Assembly: GCF_013282215.1 (NCBI RefSeq) | Contig: NZ_CP048103.1 | Location: 2,790,001 to 2,854,000, forward strand | Length of the DNA: 64,000 nucleotides | Origin: Kroppenstedtia eburnea | GTDB lineage: Bacteria > Bacillota > Bacilli > Thermoactinomycetales > DSM-45169 | Direction: 5' to 3' | Part shown: in pieces, positions 43,056 to 52,042 of the stretch | Layout of the letters: each line of letters begins with the position of its first letter | Position numbering within the stretch: the stretch's first letter is position 1 | Made by a program: the position numbers and the translations under genes | Notes under the pieces: model-generated | Seen by the model: the letters and a program-made list of their open reading frames with translations, nothing else | Told to the model about the DNA's origin: nothing | Database searches by the model: none

Positions 43056-43227
43056 TTAGGGCGTGTTTGATAAATCTATATCTGGGGCCGGTCGGGATGG
43101 GGTTTCACATTCCATTCCGTTGTTCTGACGAGCCAAAGTCACTCCATGTGAAACCCCACCCTCCCTCTCTTGTTCTCACAACGTGTCTCACATTCCTTCG
43201 GAAACTTGAATGACCAGACACGCCCTA
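43056..43227 (+). repeat. MITE-like repeat, copy 12 (complete type B reference)
   Basis: This 172-bp copy has ends TTAGGGCGTGTTTGATAA and TGACCAGACACGCCCTAA. The core is GGGGTTTCACAT ... ATGTGAAACCCC. It is the clearest type B element. Confidence 0.86.
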
Positions 43228-43317
43228 ATACATGCAACGGAGTGCCCACGTCACCTCAGGCATGTTGATTACACATATTTCAGGTGGGAAAATCGTGTTC
43301 TGCCATGTGGCCGTTGC

Positions 43318-43375
43318 AACTCATAGGGCACAAGTCGCGCCGGGATCGCTTCGCTCCCGGTCACGCCCCTGACAG
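43318..43375. repeat. Fragment of the repeat accessory module
   Basis: TCATAGGGCACAAGTCGCGC and CGCTTCGCTCCCGGTCACGC resemble the module found next to the core in copies 1, 8, 10 and 14. No core is attached here. Confidence 0.55.
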
Positions 43376-43407
43376 CACACGACTCCCTTCCGCCACCCAT
43401 TTTCCGG

Positions 43408-44515
43408 TTAATCACCCGCCGTCAATATTTTCTCAGACCCCGGCAGGTCATCAAACCAACTCGCATTTTCCGGAAGGTCGAAAACCATGAATTTCCCATA
43501 GAAGTCCGGGTTTCTGGCCTGATGATACTTGAGGTAAATCTTGTTGCCCTCCACCGCAAGAATTTCAATCTTGCCAGTGGAGTGGCTCATCGCGTAACGG
43601 ATCCGCTTACCGAGACCCGAGGTGCGGGCTTTGGCCTGTTCAATCACTTCGTAGGCTTCCCGGAAAGTGAGAACGAAGTCTGCGTTGCCGGCTACAGGGC
43701 GGTTCTGAAAAAAGTAGTAGGGAGTCACTCCAGCCCATGACAATTTGTCAAGAAGTTCGGCCAATATTTCCGGATCATCGTTAATCCCCTTCAACACCGG
43801 GGTCTGGTTGACGAGGATCACACCGGCCCGCTGTAAGGCATCGATCGCCCGATAAGACTGATCGGTCAACTCCCGTGGGTGGTTAAAGTGAGCCATGACA
43901 TGAATTCTTGAATCACCCAGGGAATATTCCGACAGTGTATCCAACAGTTCTTTATCCTCGTAGATCCGCATTGGATTAAAAGAGGGAAGTTTGGTTCCGA
44001 AGCGGATGATTTTTACATGGGGAATTTCCCTCAGCCTCTCTAAAATCCCCCGAATTTTCCGTGTAGCCAGGATCAGGGAGTCGCCCCCCCGTGAGGAGAA
44101 CATTGTTGATCTGTGGATTTTTTCGGATATATTCAACACCCGGAGCCACATCCAGAGAGGCTTCATGGACGTCGTTTCGAAAGAGACGTTTTCGAAAGCA
44201 AAAGCGACAGTATGCTCCACACACTTCTGAGACGATGAGCAAGGCAGTCGTCTGATATTTATGCTGACATCCGGGAACAACATAGTTGGTGTATTCGTCT
44301 GAAGCATCCCACTTTCCATACTCATCCAGCTCAGCTTCGCTGGGGATAATCAGTTTGTAAATGGGGTCGTTTGGATCATTCCAATCAATCAGAGAAAGAT
44401 AGTAATCATTTAACCGAAAAACAAATTTGTTCGTAATTTTGGTTAGCTTCTCTCGTTTTTCTTCCGGGATCTCCTGTATTTTTCTGATATCAGTGATGTA
44501 ACGCGGCAACACCAT
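43408..44515 (-). pseudogene. KamA/lysine 2,3-aminomutase-like radical SAM gene with a one-base frameshift
   Basis: Two overlapping frames make one radical SAM aminomutase of about 368 residues. The first frame (ATG at 44513-44515 after GGAGGGTGATTTC) carries the cluster motif CGAYCRFC (C99, C103, C106), PGCQHKYQ and NNVLLTGG. The second continues with GDSLILATRKIRGILERLRE, VMAHFNHPREL and YYFFQNRPVAGN to the normal end. They join at a run of seven Gs (44084-44090 on this strand) where six would give the conserved LLTGGDSL. This may be true decay, a slippage-prone switch or a base-calling error. The family converts lysine to beta-lysine or a related substrate. Confidence 0.85.
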
Positions 44516-44639
44516 GAAATCACCCTCCAGTGTTATTTTTCTCATACAACATGACATAGATGTTATCCAATTAATGAATGAAGAGTTGGAAATATACTTC
44601 AGGGTATTCAAGTGCATAGAAAAATTGGAGGGGAGTAAC

Positions 44640-44822
44640 ATGCACAAAATTGATCTCCGAGTGTCTTCACCCCCCTTCGCTCCCCAGTCGAGTCCGAAAC
44701 CCTATACCGAAGCACCTTCAGAGAGGGCACGCGGTTTGACGCAAAACGGAAATCGACTCCCTCACACCTATGTCACCGAATTCAGCTCGCAAAATCATTC
44801 TTACATTCATCCATACGCCTGA
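44640..44822 (+). CDS. Small Pro/Ser/His-rich hypothetical protein
   Basis: This 60-residue protein begins MHKIDLRVSSPPFAPQSSPK. The ATG follows TTGGAGGGGAGTAAC, a strong ribosome-binding site. It lies between kamA-like and a YheC/YheD gene, on the opposite strand. Composition is that of a small disordered or coat-type protein. No family is recognised. Confidence 0.5.
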   Translation: MHKIDLRVSSPPFAPQSSPKPYTEAPSERARGLTQNGNRLPHTYVTEFSSQNHSYIHPYA

Positions 44823-44844
44823 AGGGGAATTTCATCCGTAAAAT

Positions 44845-45594
44845 TTACCTGGCGATCTTCCTCATTCTTTTAATTTTTCGATACAGACTCTTGTTGGGTA
44901 GCAATCCAAAATTCCCTTTAATCAGTGGTTCAAGATTTACTTCGTAAATCCAGATCTTCCCCTTGGTATCAATGGCCATGTCCACGGCGAATTCCTTCAG
45001 ATTCGGATACATTCGACTCACATGGTTGACAGCTTGGGTGGCGCATTTTTCCAACCGGTGAATCATTTTTTCTTTTTCCTTTTTGGAATATTTCAAATGT
45101 CGGTTAAAGAGCTTCTCTAGAGATGTCGGCGTACCACCCAAATGAGAGGTTGTCACAACGCTTCCCCGTTCCCCCACCCTTCCACAAATCCCGCCGACTC
45201 TCCATTCACCACGGATTCTTAGTACATGGCAACGAAGATCAAAGTGGCGTCGATCTCTTGTCACACTGTTAATCGCCTGTTGGATGATATATCTCCTGTC
45301 TTTCGTGAGTTCATCTATCCTTTTCCAAACACCCTTTTGATTCACATATTCTTGGCGGGATCCGTACCTGATTTTGTATCGGTCATCTTTTAATTTCTCA
45401 ACTCGGATCACGCCCCGGGACTTTCTTCCCCGATCCGGTTTGAGGTAGACCTTTCCATACTTTTTAATCATCCGTTGAAACGGCTCCTTGTAAAGCAACT
45501 CCTTTGCTGGGATATGGGGAGACACCTGAGGAGTATGAATAAGCTGGTAAGCCACTGCCAGTTTACTTTTTACATGGTGTTTTTTAATAGACAT
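44845..45594 (-). CDS. YheC/YheD family ATP-grasp protein, copy 3
   Basis: This protein of about 249 residues has VYLKPDRGRKSRGVIRVEKL, IIQQAINSVTRDRRHFDLRC, GGICGRVGERGSVVTTSHLG and EFAVDMAIDTKGKIWIYEVN, the YheC/D pattern. It is basic and more divergent than copies 1 and 2. The ATG at 45592-45594 follows AAGGGTGATAGGTAGG. It is transcribed alone, 250 bp after copy 4. Confidence 0.9.
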   Translation of the reverse strand: MSIKKHHVKSKLAVAYQLIHTPQVSPHIPAKELLYKEPFQRMIKKYGKVYLKPDRGRKSRGVIRVEKLKDDRYKIRYGSRQEYVNQKGVWKRIDELTKDRRYIIQQAINSVTRDRRHFDLRCHVLRIRGEWRVGGICGRVGERGSVVTTSHLGGTPTSLEKLFNRHLKYSKKEKEKMIHRLEKCATQAVNHVSRMYPNLKEFAVDMAIDTKGKIWIYEVNLEPLIKGNFGLLPNKSLYRKIKRMRKIAR

Positions 45595-45759
45595 CCTACC
45601 TATCACCCTTCAACAGTTTGTCGTTCATTTTATTCCCCGGAACCAGACATGGAAGGGCTGAAGTATATACTGTGTTGAAAAAAAGTGTGGGATCACACAT
45701 CTGAGAGCTGTAGAACAACCGCTACGAATCCACTCCCCTCAGGGAAACACAAGTACACA

Positions 45760-45791
45760 AACTCCCGGCCCCTGAGAACCGGGAGTTTTTT
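45760..45791. terminator. Terminator after YheC/YheD copy 4
   Basis: ACTCCCGG and CCGGGAGT pair, with TTTTTT on the plus side and TTTGTG on the minus side. It fits the minus-strand gene only weakly. Confidence 0.5.
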
Positions 45792-45805
45792 ATGAACCAC
45801 AGCGA

Positions 45806-47155
45806 TCAGGATTGAAAGCCGGAAAGCTGCTTGGCGTATTCCATTGGATTTCGGAAAGCGCGGTCGATGGTTTTTCTGTCAAAGGATTGATAAAGCGAAT
45901 CCTTTGCCGGTTTGGCATTGGATTCTATGAAATAGATATTCCCAGAGGTATCCACACCAAAGTCGATACCCATTTCCCCGAAAGGTCCGTAAATATCTTC
46001 AATCCTTTGGTAGATCCGGATCAGAAACTGATGGATTTTATCTTCCAGTTTATCGGAATAATGATTACCGTGCTTTTCCATAAATTCATCCAACCGAACA
46101 ATATTGGAGCCCGTCCTTGAACTGGTGATTGGAAATCCTTCTTTCCCTATTCGAACCGCTATGGAATTGATCTCCAACTTCCCTTTACTGTTCCTTTGTA
46201 CAGTCGCGCGCATATCCACGTTTCCCTTATTCACCTGAATCAGGCGGATCCCCTGTTGCATAATGACTTGATCATTACCAAAAAAATCAGCGACTTTATG
46301 ATTTACTCTTTGCAGAGAGAATGACTGACCGGTCTGCAGGGTTTTTCTGTATACACTGTATTTGTACTTATTCCCTTTTGACTCCAATCGCATAATGCGG
46401 GTCCCCATACTGCCGATGGCGGCTTTTAAGTAAATGATGGGATTTCTTTTCAGCATTTTTTTCAAATGTAAAGGTGTGTATTTGTATGTTTCCGGCAGGT
46501 ATTCCTTGACGTCACGATAACGACCCAAGTGACGGGATAAATCCCATTTGTCAAAATAATGAACAGCATTCACTTTGGGAATCTTCATCTCATCCATTTT
46601 ATTCCTGGCCAAGACATGATCCTCATATTTCCGGTAAGCTCTTCCGCTGGCACGGTCATAGAGAACATCAGGAAAAGGAAGTATCCGTTTCTCCCACTTT
46701 TGGGATATGGGATTGAAAATCGTCCCATTGATCGTATTCGTGTTCCACTGCAGATTACGGATACTGAAATGATAAAGAACTGTTCTCGCTTTCTGGCTGG
46801 CCTTCAAAATCTCCAAAGTACGGAAGGAAGCATCTTGCCGATTCAACCGGCTGATATGCTTCCGGCTTGTGAACAGGCCGATCAAGGGTCCCAATTTCAG
46901 ACTGTTTCCCTCCACCTTTGAAAAACATTCCGTTCCGTTGAACAAACCGCTTTTCAAGAGAAGATCTTCAGACAAAAGTATTCTTTTGTCGGATGAGTTA
47001 CGAATTATTTCAACCACTGTATCCCACTGTCCCACTTTCAACTTGATCTTTGAAGATGTTTTCAACTGGCCGAAGCATGGGTCAGGCAGCGAAACTGTTT
47101 TCCGGAAACCAGTCAATTCTCCAACTTGTACTGGGACAACTGGATATTTCCCCAT
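45806..47155 (-). CDS. YheC/YheD family ATP-grasp protein, copy 4 (long form)
   Basis: This 449-residue protein has a C-terminal YheC/D ATP-grasp domain with IIYLKAAIGSMGTRIMRLES, IMQQGIRLIQVNKGNVDMRA and EMGIDFGVDTSGNIYFIESN. The extra ~200-residue N-terminal domain (VGQWDTVVEIIRNSSDKRILLSEDLLLKSG in pieces) is the one found in full-length YheC and YheD. A TACCCTATG at 47188-47196, read on the minus strand as CATAGGGTA, matches the sigma-K -10 pattern 33 bp upstream, consistent with mother-cell expression. Confidence 0.92.
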   Translation of the reverse strand: MGKYPVVPVQVGELTGFRKTVSLPDPCFGQLKTSSKIKLKVGQWDTVVEIIRNSSDKRILLSEDLLLKSGLFNGTECFSKVEGNSLKLGPLIGLFTSRKHISRLNRQDASFRTLEILKASQKARTVLYHFSIRNLQWNTNTINGTIFNPISQKWEKRILPFPDVLYDRASGRAYRKYEDHVLARNKMDEMKIPKVNAVHYFDKWDLSRHLGRYRDVKEYLPETYKYTPLHLKKMLKRNPIIYLKAAIGSMGTRIMRLESKGNKYKYSVYRKTLQTGQSFSLQRVNHKVADFFGNDQVIMQQGIRLIQVNKGNVDMRATVQRNSKGKLEINSIAVRIGKEGFPITSSRTGSNIVRLDEFMEKHGNHYSDKLEDKIHQFLIRIYQRIEDIYGPFGEMGIDFGVDTSGNIYFIESNAKPAKDSLYQSFDRKTIDRAFRNPMEYAKQLSGFQS

Positions 47156-47258
47156 AGACTAATCCCATCCTTCTTGTGACGTTGGTTTACCCTATGCACC
47201 TTTCTTATCAATTGATTGGACATTGGTTGATAATCGGTGCAAGTGGAGGCGGTAAATC

Positions 47259-47294
47259 AAAAAAATCCGCAGCTGCCATTTATTTCCTGCGGAT
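47259..47294 (-). terminator. Second terminator-like hairpin downstream of the subtilase gene
   Basis: ATCCGCAG and CTGCGGAT pair and are followed by TTTTTTT on the minus strand, about 100 bp after the subtilase's own terminator. It may end a separate short transcript. Confidence 0.55.
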
Positions 47295-47393
47295 GGGAGC
47301 TGGCAAAATTGCGGAAGAGACTCGGTTCAATAGATTTGGGCCGGTTACCTTGCCTTCCACGAGCCTGGGTGCAAGAATCACATAGATACTCGG

Positions 47394-47417
47394 AAAAAAC
47401 CGCCCGGTAACAGGCGG
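47394..47417 (-). terminator. Terminator of the subtilase gene at 47452
   Basis: CCGCC and GGCGG stem with TTTTTT on the minus strand, 35 bp after the stop. Confidence 0.8.
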
Positions 47418-47451
47418 AAAAGTGAACCCTTTAATGTTGGAAAAACCTGCA

Positions 47452-48537
47452 TCAACTCCTCACCTGAACCAACCCCGCTCCATACCAGCGCCGGGGGCCG
47501 AGGTGGATCACCCTCCCGAGAAGCCGACGGCGGACAGCGTCAGCGGACAACCCACTCTGTTTGAACAGGGCTGCAACCCCCGTGACATGGGGAGCGGCCA
47601 TGGAAGTCCCGCTCAGCACCCCATAATGATCATCCTTGTAGGTGCTGAGAATGTCCACTCCCGGCGCTGCCAGATCCAGCGCCGGCCCTGTCGCGGAAAA
47701 GGAAGCACGGCGATTCTTGCGGTCGAGGGCGGCAACGGCGATGGTGGAAGAAAGGCGGGCAGGCATTTCCACAGTGTCTCCCGTCCCTTGGGCATTGCCA
47801 CCGTTCCCCGCCGCCGTGATCACCAAGATACCCTTGCGGGTCGCGGTTTGGACCGCATGGGTCAGGGCGGCGGGAACCTGGGATCCGGAGAGGCTGAGGC
47901 TCAGGTTGAGGATATGCATCCCGTGGTCAATTCCCCAGTCAATCCCCCGAATCAAATCCGTAACCGCACCGGAACCTTGATCATCCAGCACTTTGATGGC
48001 ATAGAGGCTGGCGGAAGGAGCCACCCCCACCACTCCGATTCCGTTGCTGCGGGCGGCGATCAATCCGGCCACATGGGTGCCATGACCGTTTCCGTCGCTC
48101 GGAGAACGGCCCGGATTGACGAAATTGACACCTCCCTTGATGTTGGACACCAGATCCGGATGATTCAGGTCAATCCCCGAATCGATCACTCCCACCCGAA
48201 CTTTCTTGCCCGCACCGGGAAGAGGACTGCCACCCCAGACCCGTTGGATGTTCCAGGTCAGGGTTTGTCCTGCGGCACGGGTTTGTTGCACATATTGTTT
48301 CCGGGTAAGAATCTGGCTCACTTTCGGTTTGGGAAGAACAATCCGGCATTCTTCCTCAGACAGAAGAACATCCGGTCCCTTCAGGATGCGCCCCGCTTCA
48401 GCCTTCGGAATCCGGGCCGTAATCAATCCGCTGTGGCGGCTGATATACTGAATGCGGCCGCCGGATTGTCGGATTCGATCCACAACAGAACGCTTTTTTG
48501 CGAGAAAAGTATAATGCGCATACCCCTTGGATGGCAT
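47452..48537 (-). CDS. S8 family serine peptidase (subtilase), third copy
   Basis: This 361-residue subtilase has D119 (VGVIDSGIDLNHPD), H152 (DGNGHGTHVAG) and S312 (LSGTSMAAPHVTG), and N244 in TAAGNGG. The N-terminal 95 residues form an I9-like pro-region (YTFLAKKRSVVDRIRQSGG) without signal peptide. The ATG follows GAGGTGATATTTC. Like the two subtilases at 15.5-17.9 kb it is probably not classically secreted. Confidence 0.95.
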   Translation of the reverse strand: MPSKGYAHYTFLAKKRSVVDRIRQSGGRIQYISRHSGLITARIPKAEAGRILKGPDVLLSEEECRIVLPKPKVSQILTRKQYVQQTRAAGQTLTWNIQRVWGGSPLPGAGKKVRVGVIDSGIDLNHPDLVSNIKGGVNFVNPGRSPSDGNGHGTHVAGLIAARSNGIGVVGVAPSASLYAIKVLDDQGSGAVTDLIRGIDWGIDHGMHILNLSLSLSGSQVPAALTHAVQTATRKGILVITAAGNGGNAQGTGDTVEMPARLSSTIAVAALDRKNRRASFSATGPALDLAAPGVDILSTYKDDHYGVLSGTSMAAPHVTGVAALFKQSGLSADAVRRRLLGRVIHLGPRRWYGAGLVQVRS

Positions 48538-48680
48538 GAAATATCACCTCATATGCAAGATATGAGGCAAGATCCGCAGCGGTTTGTGCGGGGATGGAAG
48601 TTCTCTGCCCAAAAACTCTCCTGTTGGAAGATTACTTGAATCCAGCGGCTGGAAGAAACGCACACCCTGCCGACAATCAG

Positions 48681-48731
48681 AAACATCCGCATAACCGGTC
48701 CAGCAACGGACAGGTCATGCGGATGTTTTTA
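48681..48731. terminator. Terminator between the subtilase promoter region and the gene at 48745
   Basis: AAACATCCGCAT and ATGCGGATGTTT pair, with T runs on both strands. It fits the minus-strand gene ending at 48745. Confidence 0.75.
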
Positions 48732-48744
48732 AACAACCGGAAAT

Positions 48745-49167
48745 CTACAGCTCTTCCACCGGGGTTACATAAGCAATGGCGTCCCAACGAATATAATACC
48801 TTTGGCCCTCCTTTGCAACCAGGAAATTATCCGGATAGACACCGGCGACTTCCCCGTCCAGCTTTCCGGAAAAGGTGGCTACCTGGACTCTTTGCCCCAT
48901 CAATTGTTGCATTTGTTGGGCGAGAAGGTGCCCTCTCCTGCTTTTTCCGAACAGACCTCTGAAGGGACTCCTCCACCCACGGCCGATCGCAGGCCGGGGT
49001 TCCGGGGGAAGGGGCGTAAATTCAGTTGATTCCGGTGGCAAGGGTTGGGATGGAACAGGCTGGCCAAACATGGGCCCCTGCATGGGTGCGTATTCGGACA
49101 TCGGTGGGGATCCGTACAATGGTGGAGATCCGTAGCCGGGGACCATTGGGTAGTGGTAGACATTCAA
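48745..49167 (-). CDS. Hypothetical protein, coat-like N-terminus with DUF2642-like end
   Basis: This protein of about 140 residues begins with a Pro/Tyr/Met-rich segment (YHYPMVPGYGSPPLYGSPP). It ends in a compact domain, MGQRVQVATFSGKLDGEVAG followed by DNFLVAKEGQRYYIRWDAIA, which looks like the SH3-like DUF2642 fold of several spore proteins. The TTG at 49165-49167 is preferred because GGGGGTGA lies 5 bp upstream; a GTG at 49194 is possible. A coat role is inferred from composition. Confidence 0.65.
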   Translation of the reverse strand: MNVYHYPMVPGYGSPPLYGSPPMSEYAPMQGPMFGQPVPSQPLPPESTEFTPLPPEPRPAIGRGWRSPFRGLFGKSRRGHLLAQQMQQLMGQRVQVATFSGKLDGEVAGVYPDNFLVAKEGQRYYIRWDAIAYVTPVEEL

Positions 49168-49243
49168 AACATTCACCCCCAATCGATTCTTCACCTTATA
49201 CCCTATGCAGGAGCCCGGAGTTCGGAACCTGGCCCGTCTTCTT

Positions 49244-50263
49244 TCAAGTTCCGCTCCCGGAATGGATCCGGGCGACAGGTCGGCTCAACTCTGCCATCAT
49301 GGAACGAAAATTATCCAGGGTGAGGGACTGAGGCCCGTCAGAGAGGGCGACTTCCGGATCGGGATGGACTTCCACCATCAATCCGTCGGCTCCCGCTGCC
49401 AACGCCGCCCGGGACATCGGGGTGACATAACGCCATTTTCCGGTACCATGACTGGGATCGACGATGATCGGCAAATGGCTCAAATGCCGGATCACCGGTA
49501 CGGCAGAGAGATCCAGGGTGTTTCGGGTATGAGTTTCAAAGGTGCGGATGCCCCGTTCACACAGGATGACATGGGGATTTCCTTCGTTAAGGATATATTC
49601 GGCAGACATGAGCCATTCCTCAATCGTGGCGGACAAACCCCGCTTTAACAAGACGGGTTTGCCTGCCTTCCCGACCTTTTTCAACAGATGGAAATTTTGC
49701 ATATTACGGGCACCCAGTTGCAGAATATCGACGTACTCAGCCACCAGATCCAAATTTTCAGGATCCATCACTTCTGAAACGACCGGGAGGCCGGTCTCTT
49801 CTCCGGCTTCCGCCAACAGCTTCAAGCCTTCTTCCCCCAGCCCCTGAAAAGAGTAGGGGGAGGAGCGGGGTTTGAATGCACCTCCCCGCAACAGACCCGC
49901 CCCCGCCTGTTTCACGGCCCGGGCGGTTTCCAAAATCTGATCCCGACTCTCCACCGAACACGGGCCGGCAATCACCACGGGGGCTCCCCCGCCGATCGTC
50001 ACGTTTCCCACCTGAATCCGACTCGGTTCCGGATGGAAGGATCGGCCCGCAAGCTTGAACGGTTCACTGACATGGATCACCTTTTCCACACCGGAAAAAC
50101 GTTCCACAGCCAACCGGCTCAGGACTTGCTTATCCCCGATCAAGCCGAGAATGGTCTTATCCACTCCCTTGGAATAATGGACCTTCACCCCCTTTTCCTC
50201 CAATGTCTTGACGATCCGATCCACTTCTGCACTGCCGGCGTCAGGTTCCAACACAAGTATCAT
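49244..50263 (-). CDS. aroF: 3-deoxy-7-phosphoheptulonate synthase (DAHP synthase)
   Basis: This 339-residue protein catalyses the first step of aromatic amino-acid synthesis, joining phosphoenolpyruvate and erythrose 4-phosphate. It has an N-terminal ferredoxin-like regulatory domain (residues 1-75) and the class I beta barrel with [49 protein letters not shown] and [11 protein letters not shown]. The start follows GGGGAGGTTTTCAGAC. A T-box leader upstream controls it. No other shikimate-pathway gene is in the window. Confidence 0.96.
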   Translation of the reverse strand: MILVLEPDAGSAEVDRIVKTLEEKGVKVHYSKGVDKTILGLIGDKQVLSRLAVERFSGVEKVIHVSEPFKLAGRSFHPEPSRIQVGNVTIGGGAPVVIAGPCSVESRDQILETARAVKQAGAGLLRGGAFKPRSSPYSFQGLGEEGLKLLAEAGEETGLPVVSEVMDPENLDLVAEYVDILQLGARNMQNFHLLKKVGKAGKPVLLKRGLSATIEEWLMSAEYILNEGNPHVILCERGIRTFETHTRNTLDLSAVPVIRHLSHLPIIVDPSHGTGKWRYVTPMSRAALAAGADGLMVEVHPDPEVALSDGPQSLTLDNFRSMMAELSRPVARIHSGSGT

Positions 50264-50288
50264 GTCTGAAAACCTCCCCTCTTTATGT

Positions 50289-50566
50289 TAAAAAAAATAA
50301 ATCCCCGCCCCATAAGGGACGAGAATTTCTCGCGGTACCACCCTTTTTGGATCCTCATCGAGGATCCCTCTCCAAAACACATGGATGCCATGTGCCCATC
50401 CGGATAACGGCGGATTCCGTTCCGGGTTCACCGGAGATCATCTCCCGGCTTCAACCGTCAGCTCCAAGGTGTAATTCGATTGACGGACTGATACCGGTTC
50501 ACAGCGACCACCGGCTCTCTGCAATCAGGTTCCGCCAGCCTACTTTGCCTCTTCAACGCGTTTTAG
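50289..50566 (-). promoter_or_regulatory. T-box leader of the DAHP synthase gene (probable tyrosine specifier)
   Basis: Read on the minus strand, the leader contains the T-box motif AGGGTGGTACCGCG (50331-50344), followed by a terminator helix (TCTCGTCCC with GGGGCGGGGA) and ATTTATTTTTTTT. Stem I shows AGAGAGCCGGTGG and GTGAACCGGT, with lower helices CTGAT/ATCAG and GGCGGA/TCCGTC. In the specifier loop the right strand reads GAATTACA after an AGTA on the left, giving TAC (Tyr; 50471-50473) as the likely specifier. Uncharged tRNA binding would prevent termination. Confidence 0.88.
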
Positions 50567-50584
50567 TATGAAAATGTTGTTGCT

Positions 50585-50613
50585 ACTCTAACATGGACGC
50601 CAATGATTGTCAA
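50585..50613 (-). promoter_or_regulatory. Sigma-A promoter of the T-box/DAHP synthase transcript
   Basis: On the minus strand, TTGACA (50608-50613), a 17-bp spacer and TAGAGT (50585-50590) lie just upstream of the T-box leader. The remaining gap to 50888 shows no other recognisable feature. Confidence 0.7.
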
Positions 50614-50888
50614 CGGGGCTTTTCAGTTTTGGGCAACCGGGGTGCCAGTACCACTCCATGCTGACTAAAAAAGCAGGCTGCCGGGCAAAATACAGGAAAA
50701 TCATCTCAGACAGGTTTTGTTGATCGCGAACTCCCTCAGGAAGGTTTGACAATATGCTCACCATCCATTGGAGGAAGATCGCTGATCCGCGAGTATGAAC
50801 AGTACAAAAGTTAAAGCCGGATTCCGAACATGGAGTCCCGCTTTCAGCAAATCAGGTTGTTGAGGCGACGAATGTGGGAGGAAAAACC

Positions 50889-51773
50889 ATGTTTACAGTT
50901 CACACTTTTGAAAACCGATTTTCAACGAGAGACGGAATTGAACTCAGGTATCGTGTATGGTCCCCCGCACATCCCAAAACCATGGTGATATTGATCCATG
51001 GTGCAGGTGAGCATATCGATATTTACAAACACCTCGGTCACCTGTTTTGCGAACATGATTTCGCCTTCATCACTTTTGATTTGCGGGGATTCGGCTGTTC
51101 CGGCGGGAAATGCGGCCATGTCAGACGTTTCGAGGAATATATCCATGACCTGGATCAATTGATTCACTATTTCCGCCGCAAATTCGGAGAGATCCGTTGT
51201 TATCTGATTGGGCACAGCCTGGGTGGTTTGATCGTCACCAGGTATATTCAGGAGTACGCGGCTCCCGTCGACCGAATCGTTCTGTCCGCTCCCGCTCTGT
51301 ACTTACGTCTCCAGATCCCGTATATGGCAAGATGGTTCATCCGTTTCATCAGCTTTTCATTTCCCGGTTTCAGCATCAATCCATACAATCTGATGAAAGT
51401 GGCTCACTGGATTCCTCGGTTGAGATCCATTGCAACATATGATGTGAGAAATAAATTGAGTGACCCGTTTATTGCTTTGCGCTATTCCTTCCGATGGTTG
51501 CAAGAACTTTTGAATCACAAACAAATGGCTTATCAATCTGCAGAAAAGGTGAAGATCCCCACATTGTGTATCTGCGGAGACAATCCGACGGAGGAACTGC
51601 GCCGGTTTATGGATCGTGTTTCCGTCGAAGAGAAGCAGTGTGTTTTTCTCCCTGATGCGGGTCACAATTTGCTGCACCCGGAAAAATCCTCTACTGTGAT
51701 CCAGACCTTGATGCAATGGTTTACACCCGATGCGGGAACGAACCATGGCTCCATCCGGTTTCCGGATACATAG
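50889..51773 (+). CDS. Alpha/beta hydrolase (monoacylglycerol lipase-like)
   Basis: This 294-residue protein has the oxyanion segment LIHGAGEH (36-43), nucleophile elbow GHSLGG with S110, and a distal DAGHNLLHPE carrying the catalytic His. It resembles lysophospholipase / monoacylglycerol lipases; the substrate is not fixed by sequence. The ATG at 50889 is chosen because GTGGGAGGAAAAACC precedes it. It lies between the T-box promoter (divergent) and the spoVA-type module. Confidence 0.88.
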   Translation: MFTVHTFENRFSTRDGIELRYRVWSPAHPKTMVILIHGAGEHIDIYKHLGHLFCEHDFAFITFDLRGFGCSGGKCGHVRRFEEYIHDLDQLIHYFRRKFGEIRCYLIGHSLGGLIVTRYIQEYAAPVDRIVLSAPALYLRLQIPYMARWFIRFISFSFPGFSINPYNLMKVAHWIPRLRSIATYDVRNKLSDPFIALRYSFRWLQELLNHKQMAYQSAEKVKIPTLCICGDNPTEELRRFMDRVSVEEKQCVFLPDAGHNLLHPEKSSTVIQTLMQWFTPDAGTNHGSIRFPDT

Positions 51774-51832
51774 TTTATCCCCGGCTGATGCATCCTAGCT
51801 GATGTACCAATCAACCTGAGGAGGGAAATCCC

Positions 51833-52036
51833 GTGACTGTCGGAACAAAAATTCAACAAACAATTGCCAGTGCAGAGGGTGTCGCCGCCAATCTGCGGAC
51901 TTTTTCCCTGGACACGAACAACCAGCAAGCGAAACAGATGTACAAACAGATGGCGCAAAACATGGATTCCATCGTACAGGAATTGAAAACCAGGGAACAG
52001 CAAATCATGCAGGAAGAACCTCAATACAATCAGTGA
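51833..52036 (+). CDS. DUF1657 protein of the spoVA2mob-like module
   Basis: This 67-residue helical protein has RTFSLDTNNQQAKQMYKQMA and VQELKTREQQIMQEEPQYNQ, the DUF1657 pattern. The GTG follows GAGGAGGGAAATCCC. DUF1657 genes occur with spoVA genes in the spoVA2mob operon of heat-resistant Bacillus strains (known). It ends at a terminator shared with spoVAE from the other strand. Confidence 0.85.
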   Translation: MTVGTKIQQTIASAEGVAANLRTFSLDTNNQQAKQMYKQMAQNMDSIVQELKTREQQIMQEEPQYNQ

Positions 52037-52042
52037 GGGAAT

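Noticed and set aside
47176-47385. Plus-strand frame with a P-loop-like GASGGGKS
   Set aside because: No ribosome-binding site, no Walker B, and it runs through a terminator hairpin.
47422-48639. 405-codon plus-strand open frame
   Set aside because: Antisense to a subtilase with an intact catalytic triad; no start signal.
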